A stretch of 64,000 nt of DNA from Acidobacteriota bacterium (GTDB lineage: Bacteria; Actinomycetota; Actinomycetes; Actinomycetales; Microbacteriaceae). The stretch is taken from the NCBI GenBank assembly GCA_019351995.1, contig JABBOD010000008.1, positions 1-64,000 of the forward strand, read 5' to 3'. The notes below the pieces were generated by a model that did not search any database, was not told the origin of the DNA, and saw only the letters and a program-made list of their open reading frames with translations. Position numbers and translations under genes: made by a program. Each line of letters opens with the position of its first letter. Within the stretch, counting starts at the first letter, position 1. Shown here piece after piece: positions 1 through 8,544 of this stretch.

Positions 1-68
1 TCGGGCAGACGATCCAGAGCCATCCGGGTCGCACGCTCACGAACCTCGACGGGATATTTGATGGGCAT
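1..68 (-). CDS. IS3-family transposase OrfA, N-terminal fragment in window
   Basis: An ATG at 68 on the minus strand is preceded by AAAGGA 8 bases upstream and opens MPIKYPVEVRERATRMALDR, which matches the start of IS3-family OrfA proteins (helix-turn-helix DNA-binding subunit that is fused to OrfB by frameshifting in this family). Only 22 codons are visible before the window edge. OrfA binds the terminal inverted repeats; OrfB, with the DDE catalytic domain, would lie further left. It is read in the same direction as the gene it interrupts. Confidence 0.7.
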   Translation of the reverse strand, partial: MPIKYPVEVRERATRMALDRLP

Positions 69-118
69 AACCGCATCCTTTCAAAGAAAGAAAACGGCAC
101 GAAACCCGGGACGGTTCA
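1..118 (-). mobile_element. End of an IS3-family insertion sequence (continues off the left edge)
   Basis: The minus strand shows a typical IS3-family terminus: starting at base 118 and reading left it begins TGAACCGTCCCGGG, a 5'-TG end of the kind known for actinobacterial IS3 elements. It is followed at once by a transposase OrfA start with its own ribosome binding site. The boundary lies exactly where the reading frame of the neighbouring restriction-modification gene stops matching its family. The other end and any target duplication are outside the window, so the family assignment rests on one terminus and the first 22 codons of OrfA. Confidence 0.75.
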
Positions 119-2778
119 GACAAGCTGGCACCAAATTCCGTCCGCAGGACTTCGTCGGCGCTGTTGATGATGAAGTCGACGATCTCATTGGGTGTGTAAA
201 CGATCCCGAGGCGGTCCGACGTGTTCCGGAAGGCACCGGAGAAGAACTTTTCGTACAGACGTTTGATGGTCGTCTGTTTGCCGGCGGCGTCTTTGATACC
301 GGATACGCTTCGGCGCACCGATTCGTAGAACGGTTCGAGGTTCTCCACTTCGGTATCCAGACGGCTGCCCTCGAGTGCGTCGACCATGCGCTGCATCACT
401 TGGGCGACCGGGTTCTGGGCGGAGAATGAGTACCCGTCGAACAGGGCGTTGAAGACCGGCTGTGTGATCAGGTGCTGGCTGAGCATCTCGACCGCATCCG
501 CTTCAGAGATTGACGGGTTCAGGTTGTCCTGCAAGCCGCCGACGAAATCCTCAAACTCAGTACGGAGCTCGGCGTCAGCTCCGAGCACCAGGTTCGCGAT
601 GCGCGTTTGTTGCCGGGTCGCGATGTCTGCGACATCTCGAGCCCAGTTTTCCCAATAGTCGCGTTCGCCAACCTTGTCGACGATCTTCGCGTAGATCGCT
701 GCCTTCCAGTCCGCGCCAATCGCCGACCAGTCCATCGGTACCTGGGCCTCGCCGGGCTTGCGGTCGGCGATGTCCCGCTCGCCGTAACTATCGGGCCCGA
801 CGGGTATGACCTGGATCTGGTCGTCGGCGCGGCCGTTGAGGTCGATCTGCTCGATCTTGGCTTCGAACCGCTCGTCATGCGCGCGCAGAGCCCGCAGTAC
901 CTCCCACACGACCTTGTACTTTTTGTTGTCGTTGAGGGCCTGCTCGGGTGTCTGCCCCGAGGCGACTGCGATCGGCAGGATGATGTAGCCGTAGTTCTTG
1001 CCCTCAGCTTTTCGCATCACACGACCGACCGACTGGACGACGTCAACCTGGGAGTCGCGAGAGTTGAGGAAGATGACAGCGTCAAGCGCCGGGACATCGA
1101 CGCCTTCGGAGAGGCACCTCGCGTTGGTAAGGATTCGGCATACGTTGTCGTCCGGGTCCTGCTCCGATTTCAACCAGTCGAGCAGACCGTTGCGGACCTG
1201 GACGTTCATCGTTCCGTCGACGTGCCTGGCCTCAAGCTTCAAGGTCGCGGCGGCGCCGCGCGCAGCTGTGAGATCCCGGAACGCGACAGGGGCTGCAGTT
1301 TCGAGTTGACCGTCGAACCCGTCGACCATCGATTGGATCTTCTGGGAATCCTTGATCGAGCGGGAGAAAGCGACTGCCCGTCGCAGTGGTACCAGAGCGG
1401 ACGGCTCGGACCCGAGGCCCTGAACGCCGTGTTTCGCTAGGCCGTTGTAGATCCCGACGATGCGGGCCGCATCCGGAATGTTCAGCTCACCTTCGGCTGC
1501 CCACGCCTGCTGCCACCTAGAACCAATCTCACCCTCGTCCACCGCCAAGACGAGGACCCTATAGTCAGTCAGGAGACCCCACTCAACCGCGTCGCCGAAA
1601 CCGAGCCGGTGGAAAACGGGGCCGAAAATCGCCTCGTTATCCATGCTGACAAGAACGGCGTCCTTCTCGACCGCTTTGGTGTGCACGGCCTCGGCATAAA
1701 TCTTCGGCGTCGCTGTCATGTAGAGCCGTTTGCTCGCTTTGATGGCTTCCTCATCATGGACCCGCAGGAACGAGGACTCGTCTTTCCCGCTGAGCGTGAA
1801 TCCGGCCGTGCGGTGTGCTTCGTCGCAGATGACGAGATCGAAGTCGGGTAGTCCGGCTGCCTGGGCGCGGACCAAGACATCGATCGACTGGTATGTCGAG
1901 AAGTAGACGGTGAGACCGTCCGGCGCGTCGCCTTTGGCGACCTCGGTCAGCAGTTGCGCGGTGCTGGTGGTCGCTGGATACGCCAGGTCCGATACGGAGT
2001 AGTCCTCCTCGTTCTTTCCGACTTTGGTGTCTGAGCAGATTGCGAACGCACGCAAAGGGAGTTGCCGTTCGGCTGACCATTCCTTGAGCGTCTGTGACAT
2101 GAGCGCGATCGACGGGACGAGGAACAGCACCGAGCCGCCCGCACCGGCGACCGCTTCAGCGATCCGCAGTCCGGTGAAGGTTTTGCCGGTACCGCAGGCC
2201 ATGATGAGCTTCCCGCGGTCGGAGCGCGTGAAACCCAACTCCACGTCGGTCAAAGCCGTAAGTTGGTGAGGCCGCAATTGCTTCGGCGCTCCACGGTCAA
2301 GCTCGTCGGGATTCGTCAGCGAATAACGCGACCAATCGATTTCGGATTCGGCGAGATCATCAACGCCAATGCGGAACGTAGTGATCGACTGCCCAACGAG
2401 AGCGTCGTTGGCGTGCTTAGACCATTTGTCCGTCGTCGAGATGATCGCGCGGGACGTGAACGGCTGCTTGCCCGACGCGGTGAAGAAGCTGTCAATGTCC
2501 GACTTCTGCAGGTAGTGAGTCGGGTCATAGAACTTCGCCTGGATGGCCGTGAAACCTTCCCCGTAACGCTCCTTCGCGACCAGGTCGATACCGGTGTCCG
2601 TTTTACCGTCGCGATCGGGCCAGTCCTGCCACAACCAGACATCTGAATACCGGGCCGTCCATTTCGGGTCCGTCGTGAGGTATGCCTTCGTGAGCCGCTC
2701 GAAGAGGAGCCCCTTCTCCCGAGTGTCCCGTGCCATAGATGCGTACTGGGCGAGAAGGTCGTGAACAGTGATCGGCAT
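37..2778 (-). pseudogene. Type ISP-like restriction-modification enzyme, truncated by an IS3 element
   Basis: Residues 1-150 carry an Mrr-like nuclease domain (TGIDLV near 63-68 followed by AIQAK near 79-83, a D...QxK pattern). Residues 165-640 form an SF2 helicase with Walker A CGTGKT (about 196-201), DEAH box (about 320-323) and motif VI QSVGRVMR. A linker then leads to YTPNEIVDFIINSADEV, the first motif of an N6-adenine methyltransferase. At that point the IS end at 118 is reached; the last 27 codons to the stop at 37 are IS sequence. Complete type ISP enzymes of this layout are about 1500-1600 residues, so most of the methyltransferase and the target-recognition domain are missing here. 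ATG at 2778 is taken as start rather than the TTG one codon earlier. A nuclease-helicase without methylation would be harmful if active, so it is probably silent (inference). Confidence 0.8.
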
Positions 2779-3012
2779 CAAGTCCCCGAGTTGAGTGGCG
2801 GGCGGGCGAACATCGCAACCCTATTCCAGGGTCGGGACGCCGTTCGTCCGCGCCGCGCTTCGGCTGGAGCGCGCTGGGCAGTTTGAAAGACTCACACCTC
2901 GACGAAGGGTTGAATCTGCTGCACGAGTAGGTGATCTGAGTTGGCTTGCCTGGAAGGGCGTTCTGAACGGATGTGAGCGAACCGCGCGATGTGCATGGGC
3001 TATCGAGTGGTC

Positions 3013-3744
3013 TTAGGCGGCCAGGAACCCAATTTGGGCGGCGGTGGCGAGCCGTTTGCGGATACGCGTGAGGCGGCTTCGCAGCCCTTCGAGACTCAAT
3101 CCCAGCTCCGCCGCGAGCACCGCGTGATTTTGGTCGCCGAGCGAAGCACGAATCAACAAGGCAACCTCGCTGCGGGTAAGCACGCGGGTATCGATAGCCC
3201 AGGCGAGAACGTTGGCCAGTTCGACCTCAGGAGTGGGCTCGGGCGTGCTGGTTGCGGAAACGGTCTCGAGGAGTTCGTCGGAGACGGTGATGGTGCGGGC
3301 CGCGATCAGCCGCTCATTGGCGGTCGGTTTCGGTGTGAGGAAATGCAGCATGTTCATCGTCAGGTTCGCCATGACTCTGTCTTTGAGATGCAGTCGGTAT
3401 GTGCGGATGCTTTCCCAGGCGGCACCAACCGCGTAACCAGCACGGTCGGCGCGGTCCATATATTCGAGACCACGCACACGTTGGGCGATTCTCTGCGCGG
3501 CGGGAATCAGTGCCTGTAGCACGACCCTGTCAGCACGGATGTTGCCGTCACGCCCGAGCAGCAGCAGTGTGTGCAGGAGAGCGTCCTGTTCTCCTCCGCT
3601 CGACTGACGAATCGCCACCAGCAGATCTGCTCCTGTCCGGCAGCCATGGGCGCCACAGTCGACGAGGCGGCCGGCGACGGTGGCCCACTCGGTGTTCAAC
3701 TGCGTCACCAGGGGCGTCGTTCGCAGCAAAGTTGTCGTCATCAT
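3013..3744 (-). CDS. Sigma-factor-like / C-terminal HTH regulator of the conjugative element
   Basis: The protein has 243 residues. The C-terminal 65 residues (LTRSEVALLIRASLGDQNHAVLAAELGLSLEGLRSRLTRIRKRLA region) read as a sigma-70 region-4-like helix-turn-helix. The middle part (MDRADRAGYAVGAAWESIR onward) is helical and resembles a degenerate sigma region 2. The start at 3744 is fixed by AGGAG six bases upstream; an in-frame extension further upstream has no ribosome binding site. It is transcribed away from the conjugation genes across a shared control region with inverted repeats. A role as regulator or sigma-like factor of the element is inferred; the family is not identified by name. 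Confidence 0.6.
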   Translation of the reverse strand: MMTTTLLRTTPLVTQLNTEWATVAGRLVDCGAHGCRTGADLLVAIRQSSGGEQDALLHTLLLLGRDGNIRADRVVLQALIPAAQRIAQRVRGLEYMDRADRAGYAVGAAWESIRTYRLHLKDRVMANLTMNMLHFLTPKPTANERLIAARTITVSDELLETVSATSTPEPTPEVELANVLAWAIDTRVLTRSEVALLIRASLGDQNHAVLAAELGLSLEGLRSRLTRIRKRLATAAQIGFLAA

Positions 3745-3831
3745 CTTCTCCTTCTCGATCAACAAAATGAGGTCACTCGCCACCCTGCGCACCGTGCGTG
3801 TGTTCCGGCGTGTATCCGGTGGCGAGGTGCC

Positions 3832-3870
3832 CAATACACGCAGGCCCGCAGTGCGCTGGTGCGTGTATTG
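3832..3870. promoter_or_regulatory. Perfect 11-bp inverted repeat, candidate operator
   Basis: CAATACACGCA at 3832-3842 is repeated as its exact reverse complement TGCGTGTATTG at 3860-3870, with 17 bases between. It lies about 90 bases upstream of the leftward sigma-like gene and has no T-run, so it fits an operator or a structured leader better than a terminator. Its function is inferred from position only. Confidence 0.5.
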
Positions 3871-3963
3871 CCGGTGCTGATTTGGTCTGTTCGGGTGTGC
3901 TGCCGCAGGTATCGGGGAAGGGAGTCGGGCTCATTTGGGTGAGATTGGCCCACTTAGCTCTCG

Positions 3964-3991
3964 CCCGCCCACCCCTTGCTGAGTGGGCGGG
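3964..3991. repeat. Perfect 9-bp hairpin (CCCGCCCAC / GTGGGCGGG)
   Basis: The arms 3964-3972 and 3983-3991 are perfectly complementary around a 10-base loop. It lies 30 bases before a small reading frame with a strong ribosome binding site. There is no U-tract on either strand, so it may be a factor-dependent terminator, an attenuator or a protein site. Confidence 0.4.
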
Positions 3992-4020
3992 TCAGTCGGT
4001 CCCGTCCGGATGGAGGAGCC

Positions 4021-4134
4021 ATGACCGTCATGAAGCCGGTGCGTACCAGCCCGGGCAGCCTGGGAGTGCAGTCGCCGCCGGAAGGCCGTCTGTCTGCGCG
4101 CTCCGGCGTGAGCAGGTCATCTGGCAAAGAGTGA
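4021..4134 (+). CDS. Possible small protein, 37 residues, unknown
   Basis: ATG at 4021 follows GGAGG with a 4-base gap and opens 37 codons (MTVMKPVRTSPGSLGVQ...). No domain, signal or homology is recognised and the sequence is low in complexity (Ser, Pro, Gly, Arg). It could be a leader peptide for the rightward operon or a chance frame; the ribosome binding site is the only strong support. Confidence 0.25.
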   Translation: MTVMKPVRTSPGSLGVQSPPEGRLSARSGVSRSSGKE

Positions 4135-4323
4135 CGGAACTGGTCTCGACTGCGTTCCAGCTGATCGCCCGGCAGTCGCGTGTCTACCTCTCCACGGTCG
4201 GCCGTTGGCTGGGCGTCCCCGCCCCGGAACCCGCCCGGATGAAAGCCTCTCCAGCCGCCACACCCGAATCACACCCCACCGCCCCCGATAGCGGCGGTAC
4301 CGAGATAACGAACAGGAACAGCG

Positions 4324-4704
4324 ATGAATCACGAAGACCCCTCGACCGGCCCGACCGAACCCACCGGCCAGCCGCCCTCGGTCCAGAGACGGGATCCCAG
4401 CATGGTCGGCCGGCCTGACTGGGCATTGACGGAACTGACACGCAACCCCTCGTCCCCCCACCCGGTTGGGCAAGGACGTGGCCTCACTGGTATCGAGTGG
4501 GTTCGCCTCACCGACCTCGTCCACCGGGTCAGCGCGGACCTCATGACGCAGGGAGCTGGTCTGCACCGTGATGCACACGCATGGGCTCGGACGCGGCTCC
4601 GGGAGACGATCCCACCGTCCGATCGGGCGCGTCGCCTGCCTGCACTTTCCGCGTTCGGCAGCAACGGGCCAACGCCTGCCCGACGCGACGCACTGGGCCG
4701 CTGA
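4324..4704 (+). CDS. Hypothetical protein of the conjugative element
   Basis: It has 126 residues. The first 45 are proline-rich and disordered-looking. Residues 55-98 (GIEWVRLTDLVHRVSADLMTQGAGLHRDAHAWARTRLRE) look like two amphipathic helices, with a basic tail. Codon third positions are GC-rich throughout, supporting a real gene. AGGAA lies 6 bases before the ATG. It is the first confident gene of the rightward operon. The function is unknown. Confidence 0.55.
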   Translation: MNHEDPSTGPTEPTGQPPSVQRRDPSMVGRPDWALTELTRNPSSPHPVGQGRGLTGIEWVRLTDLVHRVSADLMTQGAGLHRDAHAWARTRLRETIPPSDRARRLPALSAFGSNGPTPARRDALGR

Positions 4705-4762
4705 CTAACCGTCCGCCAACCGCTCATCCGCTCAATCGCACCCTTGTCGAAGGAGTCCTGTC

Positions 4763-5572
4763 ATGCAGACCATGGCCAAAGAAGACCGCGCCACACCAGC
4801 TTTCGCGACCTCGGAAGGGCTTCGCGCTGTGTTGAACCGCTTGGACGGCGCAGGTCCCGGCGCCTGGAGCGCCGACCCGGAAGCCCGTGAGTTGGTGCTG
4901 TTTGCGGCAACCAAATATCGGCGGTTGGCTGCGACGTGGCATCGTGACGAAGCGGATGCCGCCCATGCTGCGTTCCTGGCGATGGTCGCCTCAACGACCC
5001 GGCAGGCGGACGACCCGTGGGCGGTCGTGACCACGGCGGTGGCTCGGACGTTGAAAGCGGAAACCCGAGCCGACAGGCACATGATCTCCACTGAGCGGGC
5101 CCGCCACCCCGCAAAACTTGTTGACGAGCCACCGATCCGGGCTGGCGAACATGAAGAGTTCGTGTTCGACATCCTCCACACCCGGATGGAGGTTGCCGTG
5201 GGGGACGAGCAGTTGCCGATGTCGCGGCTGGCGGAAGCGTCGCGGTTTCTCACCCTTCTGGGGTGGCCCGACGAAGTTGCCACCGCAAGCGTCGACTACG
5301 TCACCGACCGGCTGGCCGGGGCCGGGAACCGGGACACGGCGTTTGAATCTCTGCGCCGGGACACTTCGATCCCCGCGCAACTGGACATCCCTCGATCCTC
5401 ATGGACACGACTCGTGCGGTTACTTCTCGGAGGCAGAACGTCTCCCGGGGTTCCGTCGCAACATGGCATCCTGGCCCGGGTCCTGCTGGGAGATACCGCG
5501 GCGACACTGCTCGCCGATGACGCCCTCGTGCTGGCCGTCACCAACACCACCGCGGGCTGGTGCGCAGCATGA
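4763..5572 (+). CDS. Hypothetical protein, possibly sigma-like, coupled to the ParB-like gene
   Basis: It has 269 residues and a clear AAGGAG 7 bases before the start. Residues 40-105 (ELVLFAATKYRRLAATWHRDEADAAHAAFLAMV, then a DPWAVVTTAVARTLKAE segment) have the helical spacing of a sigma-70 region 2. Residues 165-215 could be a helix-turn-helix (ASRFLTLLGWPDEVATASV). That reading is an inference from pattern, not a recognised family match. The stop codon overlaps the next start as ATGA, so it is translated together with the ParB-like protein, which suggests a joint role in regulation or maintenance. Confidence 0.6.
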   Translation: MQTMAKEDRATPAFATSEGLRAVLNRLDGAGPGAWSADPEARELVLFAATKYRRLAATWHRDEADAAHAAFLAMVASTTRQADDPWAVVTTAVARTLKAETRADRHMISTERARHPAKLVDEPPIRAGEHEEFVFDILHTRMEVAVGDEQLPMSRLAEASRFLTLLGWPDEVATASVDYVTDRLAGAGNRDTAFESLRRDTSIPAQLDIPRSSWTRLVRLLLGGRTSPGVPSQHGILARVLLGDTAATLLADDALVLAVTNTTAGWCAA

Positions 5573-6633
5573 GCGAAGGGCACATCGAACTCGCCCGCGC
5601 CGTCGCCTCGATCCATGTCGGGCACAGATTCCGGACTGACCTTGGCAACCTGGACGAATTGGTCACTTCGATCAAACTGCTGGGTTTGCTGCAACCGATC
5701 ACGATCAGCCCGGACGGGACTCTGATCTGCGGGGTTCGGCGCTTCGCGGCGGTGCGGGAACTGGGCTGGAAAACGGTGAACGTGTGGGTGCGGTCCGGGA
5801 TCTCCACCGAGTTGGAACGGCTCCTCGCCGAACAGCACGAGAACACCATGCGTAAAAGTCTCACCCCAACCGAGGCAGCCCGCCTGTATGCCGAGTTGAA
5901 GAAGCTGTACCACGAGGATGCGGCACGACGCCAGCAAGCCACCCAGTTCGGGGCCGGCGCGGGGACCGTGTTACGCGGTCCTACAGATTCTGTAGGACCG
6001 TACGGGATCGCACGATTCCAGGCCGCCAAGGCGATCACCGGGAAACGGTCGGAGTTCACTCTCGAGCATGTTCTCGAGGTGGAACGCCTCGCCAACGATC
6101 CCGCCACACCGGACAACGTCCGCACTGTCGCGATTCGAGGGCTCGCGGCGATGGACGCCGACGGCAAAGTTCACGGCCACTACCTGACCGTGAAAGCTGC
6201 AGAAGCCACCGGAGAACACCAGCAATCCTCAGCCGGGCTGACACCGGCGACAGACATCCGGCAGGGTGGTTCATCGGGGCTGCGGCATCTGCATGTCGTC
6301 GACCGGCCCGAAGAACTGGAGCTGGCGGCGAAAGCCGCACTGGCCCGTGCTCGAGCGGCGCGGAGCACGGGCCGCTCGCCCGGCTCCCCGGTACTGCGGA
6401 CGCCACCCGCCGAGGTTGCCCGGTTCAGCGTGCGGGCGTTTTTGATGACGATCAGCGAGACCGACTACTGGTGGTTACATTACGACCCGGCAGAGATCGG
6501 CAGTACCCTCACCGCCGCCCAGTGGGAGCAGTTTGACGACTGGGTCACCCAAGCAGCAGCCTTCCGAGATGCCGTCCACACGGCTGCGCAACAACGCGGC
6601 CGGACTCCCCTCCGCATCGACGGGGGTGCGTGA
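5569..6633 (+). CDS. ParB-like N-terminal domain protein
   Basis: It has 354 residues. Residues 1-85 form a ParB/Sulfiredoxin-type domain: a LVTSIKLLGLLQPITI segment, then the characteristic GVRRFAAVRELGW (the C/G-xRR box that binds CTP in ParB proteins). Residues 90-125 continue with the LAEQHENTMRKSLTPTEAA motif seen after this box in ParB and relatives. The C-terminal half is not recognised. No ParA ATPase gene is adjacent, so it may be a transcription regulator or a helper of transfer rather than a true segregation protein. The start is the ATG overlapping the upstream stop. The gene contains a 25-base perfect palindrome (see separate entry). Confidence 0.75.
   Translation: MSEGHIELARAVASIHVGHRFRTDLGNLDELVTSIKLLGLLQPITISPDGTLICGVRRFAAVRELGWKTVNVWVRSGISTELERLLAEQHENTMRKSLTPTEAARLYAELKKLYHEDAARRQQATQFGAGAGTVLRGPTDSVGPYGIARFQAAKAITGKRSEFTLEHVLEVERLANDPATPDNVRTVAIRGLAAMDADGKVHGHYLTVKAAEATGEHQQSSAGLTPATDIRQGGSSGLRHLHVVDRPEELELAAKAALARARAARSTGRSPGSPVLRTPPAEVARFSVRAFLMTISETDYWWLHYDPAEIGSTLTAAQWEQFDDWVTQAAAFRDAVHTAAQQRGRTPLRIDGGA
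5976..6000. repeat. Perfect palindrome with 10-bp arms inside the ParB-like gene
   Basis: CGGTCCTACA (5976-5985) and TGTAGGACCG (5991-6000) are exact reverse complements around a 5-base centre. The A+T-richer arms stand out from the surrounding GC-rich codons. ParB proteins recognise short palindromes (parS), so this is a candidate binding site, or an RNA hairpin that reduces read-through. Neither is proven by the sequence. Confidence 0.5.
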
Positions 6634-7328
6634 TGCCCTGGGGTCCGCATTCGACGCTCAGCCCGGGAGTTGTTGGGAAACCACGTCGCCGCCGACTGAT
6701 CGTCATCGTGATGTCCGCCAGCTTGGTATTGACCACCTTGGTTGGCGTGGGGCTCTATGGTCTGCTCCGCCGGCCAGCGCAGGCTCCGACGACACCCGTC
6801 GTCGGAGGCAGTAGCGCCTTGAACCCTTCCCCGACCGTTGGGGCGGATCTGAAGAGTCTGGTCCATAGCAACAACCCGGTGAGGTATGCCGCTGCGGTGG
6901 CACGGGCACTGTTCGTGTGGGACACAATGTCCCCACTCATCCCGGAGGATTACCAGTCGGTTGTGAGCGAGGACGCCGACCCGTCCGGGATTGAGACCTC
7001 CGGCCTGGTCAACGATCTCGCCAGCTACTTCCCCACCACCGCGCAGTGGCAGCAACTGCGGCACTACAAGACCGCCGAAACCCTCACCGTGGACCGCAGC
7101 TATATCCCGGCAGGGTGGGATCCCGCGGTGGCCTCCGACTCCGCGGCGGTGCGACCGGGCACAACGGCGGTGACCATCGATGCGGTTCGGCACCGGACCG
7201 GCAGCTGGTACGGGAGGTCCGCAGCGAGCTCCGACCCGGTCTCGTTCACCGTTTTCGTGACCTGCCGGCCCACCTTCTCCCGTTGCCACATCCTGCGCCT
7301 GTCGGGCCTGAACACCCCGCTGAAGTAG
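6630..7328 (+). CDS. Single-pass membrane protein of the secretion block, possibly VirB8/TcpC-like
   Basis: It has 232 residues. A short basic N-terminus (GKPRRRR) precedes one membrane helix at about residues 22-47 (LIVIVMSASLVLTTLVGVGLYGLL). The rest is extracellular: residues 80-232 have the size and alternating pattern of an NTF2-like domain, which is the fold of VirB8 and TcpC, scaffold subunits of type IV secretion channels. That match is inferred from topology and position, not from a clear motif. GTG at 6630 overlaps the upstream TGA; ATG at 6633 is an equally possible start. Confidence 0.6.
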   Translation: MMPWGPHSTLSPGVVGKPRRRRLIVIVMSASLVLTTLVGVGLYGLLRRPAQAPTTPVVGGSSALNPSPTVGADLKSLVHSNNPVRYAAAVARALFVWDTMSPLIPEDYQSVVSEDADPSGIETSGLVNDLASYFPTTAQWQQLRHYKTAETLTVDRSYIPAGWDPAVASDSAAVRPGTTAVTIDAVRHRTGSWYGRSAASSDPVSFTVFVTCRPTFSRCHILRLSGLNTPLK

Positions 7329-7335
7329 CCCACCC

Positions 7336-8544
7336 ATGCTGAAGATCGTTCTTGGCATCCTCACCGCAGCCATGGTGCTGTTCGGGCCTGCGTTAGCGAT
7401 GATCGGCGTTGGCCTGTTCGTCAACCCTGCACTGGTGCAAGCCGAACTGTGCAACGGGTCCACCCTCACCCTCAGTGGCACCATCCCAACCAGCCTCACT
7501 GCGACCACAACCGACGGCGCCACCGTGGCCCTAAATCACACCCAGTTGGGTAGGGCTGCGACGATCATCGGTGTCGGCGCCCGCACGACTGGTGTTGGAA
7601 CGAACGGGGTGCTGATCGCGCTGATGGCGGCGTTGGCAGAGTCGGATCTGCGGATGCTGTCCAACACGACCGCCTACCCGGATTCGGGCAACTATCCACA
7701 CGACGGCGACGGCTCGGACCACGACTCGCTGGGGTTGTTCCAGATGCGCCCCACCTCCGGATGGGGGTCGGTCGCCCACCTGATGGACCCGAACTACCAA
7801 GCCGCCGCCTTCTATGGCGGCCCGACCGGCCCGAACCGCCCAACCCCTCGCGGCCTGCTGGACATCCCGAACTGGAATGCCATCTCCCTGGGTGCGGCAG
7901 CGCAAACAGTCGAGGTGTCCGCGTTCCCGGGACGGTATGCGGCGTTTGAACCGGTGGCCCGCACCATCCTGAGAACTCTCACCGGAACCGCATCAAACGG
8001 TGTGCTGCAGCCCGCAGGTGCGTGTTCGATGATGTCCGGCAACGCTCAACAGCTTGCCCAGACACTTGCCGACGCCCACACCAACGGCACATTCACCACA
8101 CTCGTCCCGGCGATGTACACGAAGGAGATCGAAGCGACCGCGGACGGGACGGTGACCACGAAATGCGAACTCGACACCCGGGTGCTGCAGGTCCTCGTGC
8201 TCGTCTTGGGCAAGTTCGGCAAGGTCGGCATCAGTGACCTTGGTCGGCCTTGCACCGGGGGCACCTTGAATTGCCCGTCCTCGCCGCACTGCCACATCCC
8301 CGATCTCGCCGTGGACTTCACTAGCGTCGGCGGGCACGTCCTGAACGGGTCGAATGCGCCCGATATCGGCCTGCTGCAGTATCTGGACACGATCCTGCCG
8401 GACGGATCCTGGGCGGGTCAGTCCCAGTGCCGCACTGCCGCCGGTGATCCGCTCCACCTGGCCCATTTGGGCCAGTTCCCGGATACCTGCACCCACCAGC
8501 ACATTGACATCCGCGGCGCCGGCACCGCACCCCTCACCCCGTGA
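7336..8544 (+). CDS. Exported peptidoglycan hydrolase candidate of the conjugation apparatus
   Basis: It has 402 residues with an N-terminal membrane or signal segment (residues 1-30). Residues 80-190 contain IALMAALAESDLRML and SLGLFQMRPTSGWGS, the arrangement of lytic transglycosylases such as VirB1 (ExxL helix with putative catalytic Glu, followed by the GLFQ motif). The last 130 residues have HCHIPDLAVDF and THQHIDI, His/Asp pairs that could bind zinc as in M15-like peptidases; this second assignment is tentative. A cell-wall opening enzyme is expected in Gram-positive conjugation loci and the position between membrane subunits fits. The stop overlaps the next start (GTGA). Confidence 0.65.
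   Translation: MLKIVLGILTAAMVLFGPALAMIGVGLFVNPALVQAELCNGSTLTLSGTIPTSLTATTTDGATVALNHTQLGRAATIIGVGARTTGVGTNGVLIALMAALAESDLRMLSNTTAYPDSGNYPHDGDGSDHDSLGLFQMRPTSGWGSVAHLMDPNYQAAAFYGGPTGPNRPTPRGLLDIPNWNAISLGAAAQTVEVSAFPGRYAAFEPVARTILRTLTGTASNGVLQPAGACSMMSGNAQQLAQTLADAHTNGTFTTLVPAMYTKEIEATADGTVTTKCELDTRVLQVLVLVLGKFGKVGISDLGRPCTGGTLNCPSSPHCHIPDLAVDFTSVGGHVLNGSNAPDIGLLQYLDTILPDGSWAGQSQCRTAAGDPLHLAHLGQFPDTCTHQHIDIRGAGTAPLTP

Larger units (their letters stand above)
3745..4323. other. Divergent control region with inverted repeats and no confident gene
   Basis: These 579 bases lie between the leftward sigma-like gene and the rightward operon. They hold two perfect inverted repeats (listed separately) and two overlapping weak reading frames. 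One is 4021-4134 with a good ribosome binding site. The other begins with GTG at 4131, runs to 4418 and overlaps the start of the next gene; its helical part (TELVSTAFQLIARQSRVYL) has GC-rich third positions, so a small protein cannot be excluded. It is the most likely place for the promoters of both transcripts. Confidence 0.5.

Noticed and set aside
607-1440. Long plus-strand open frame opposite the restriction-modification gene
   Set aside because: It is the antisense of a strongly recognised helicase; it has no ribosome binding site or known domain.
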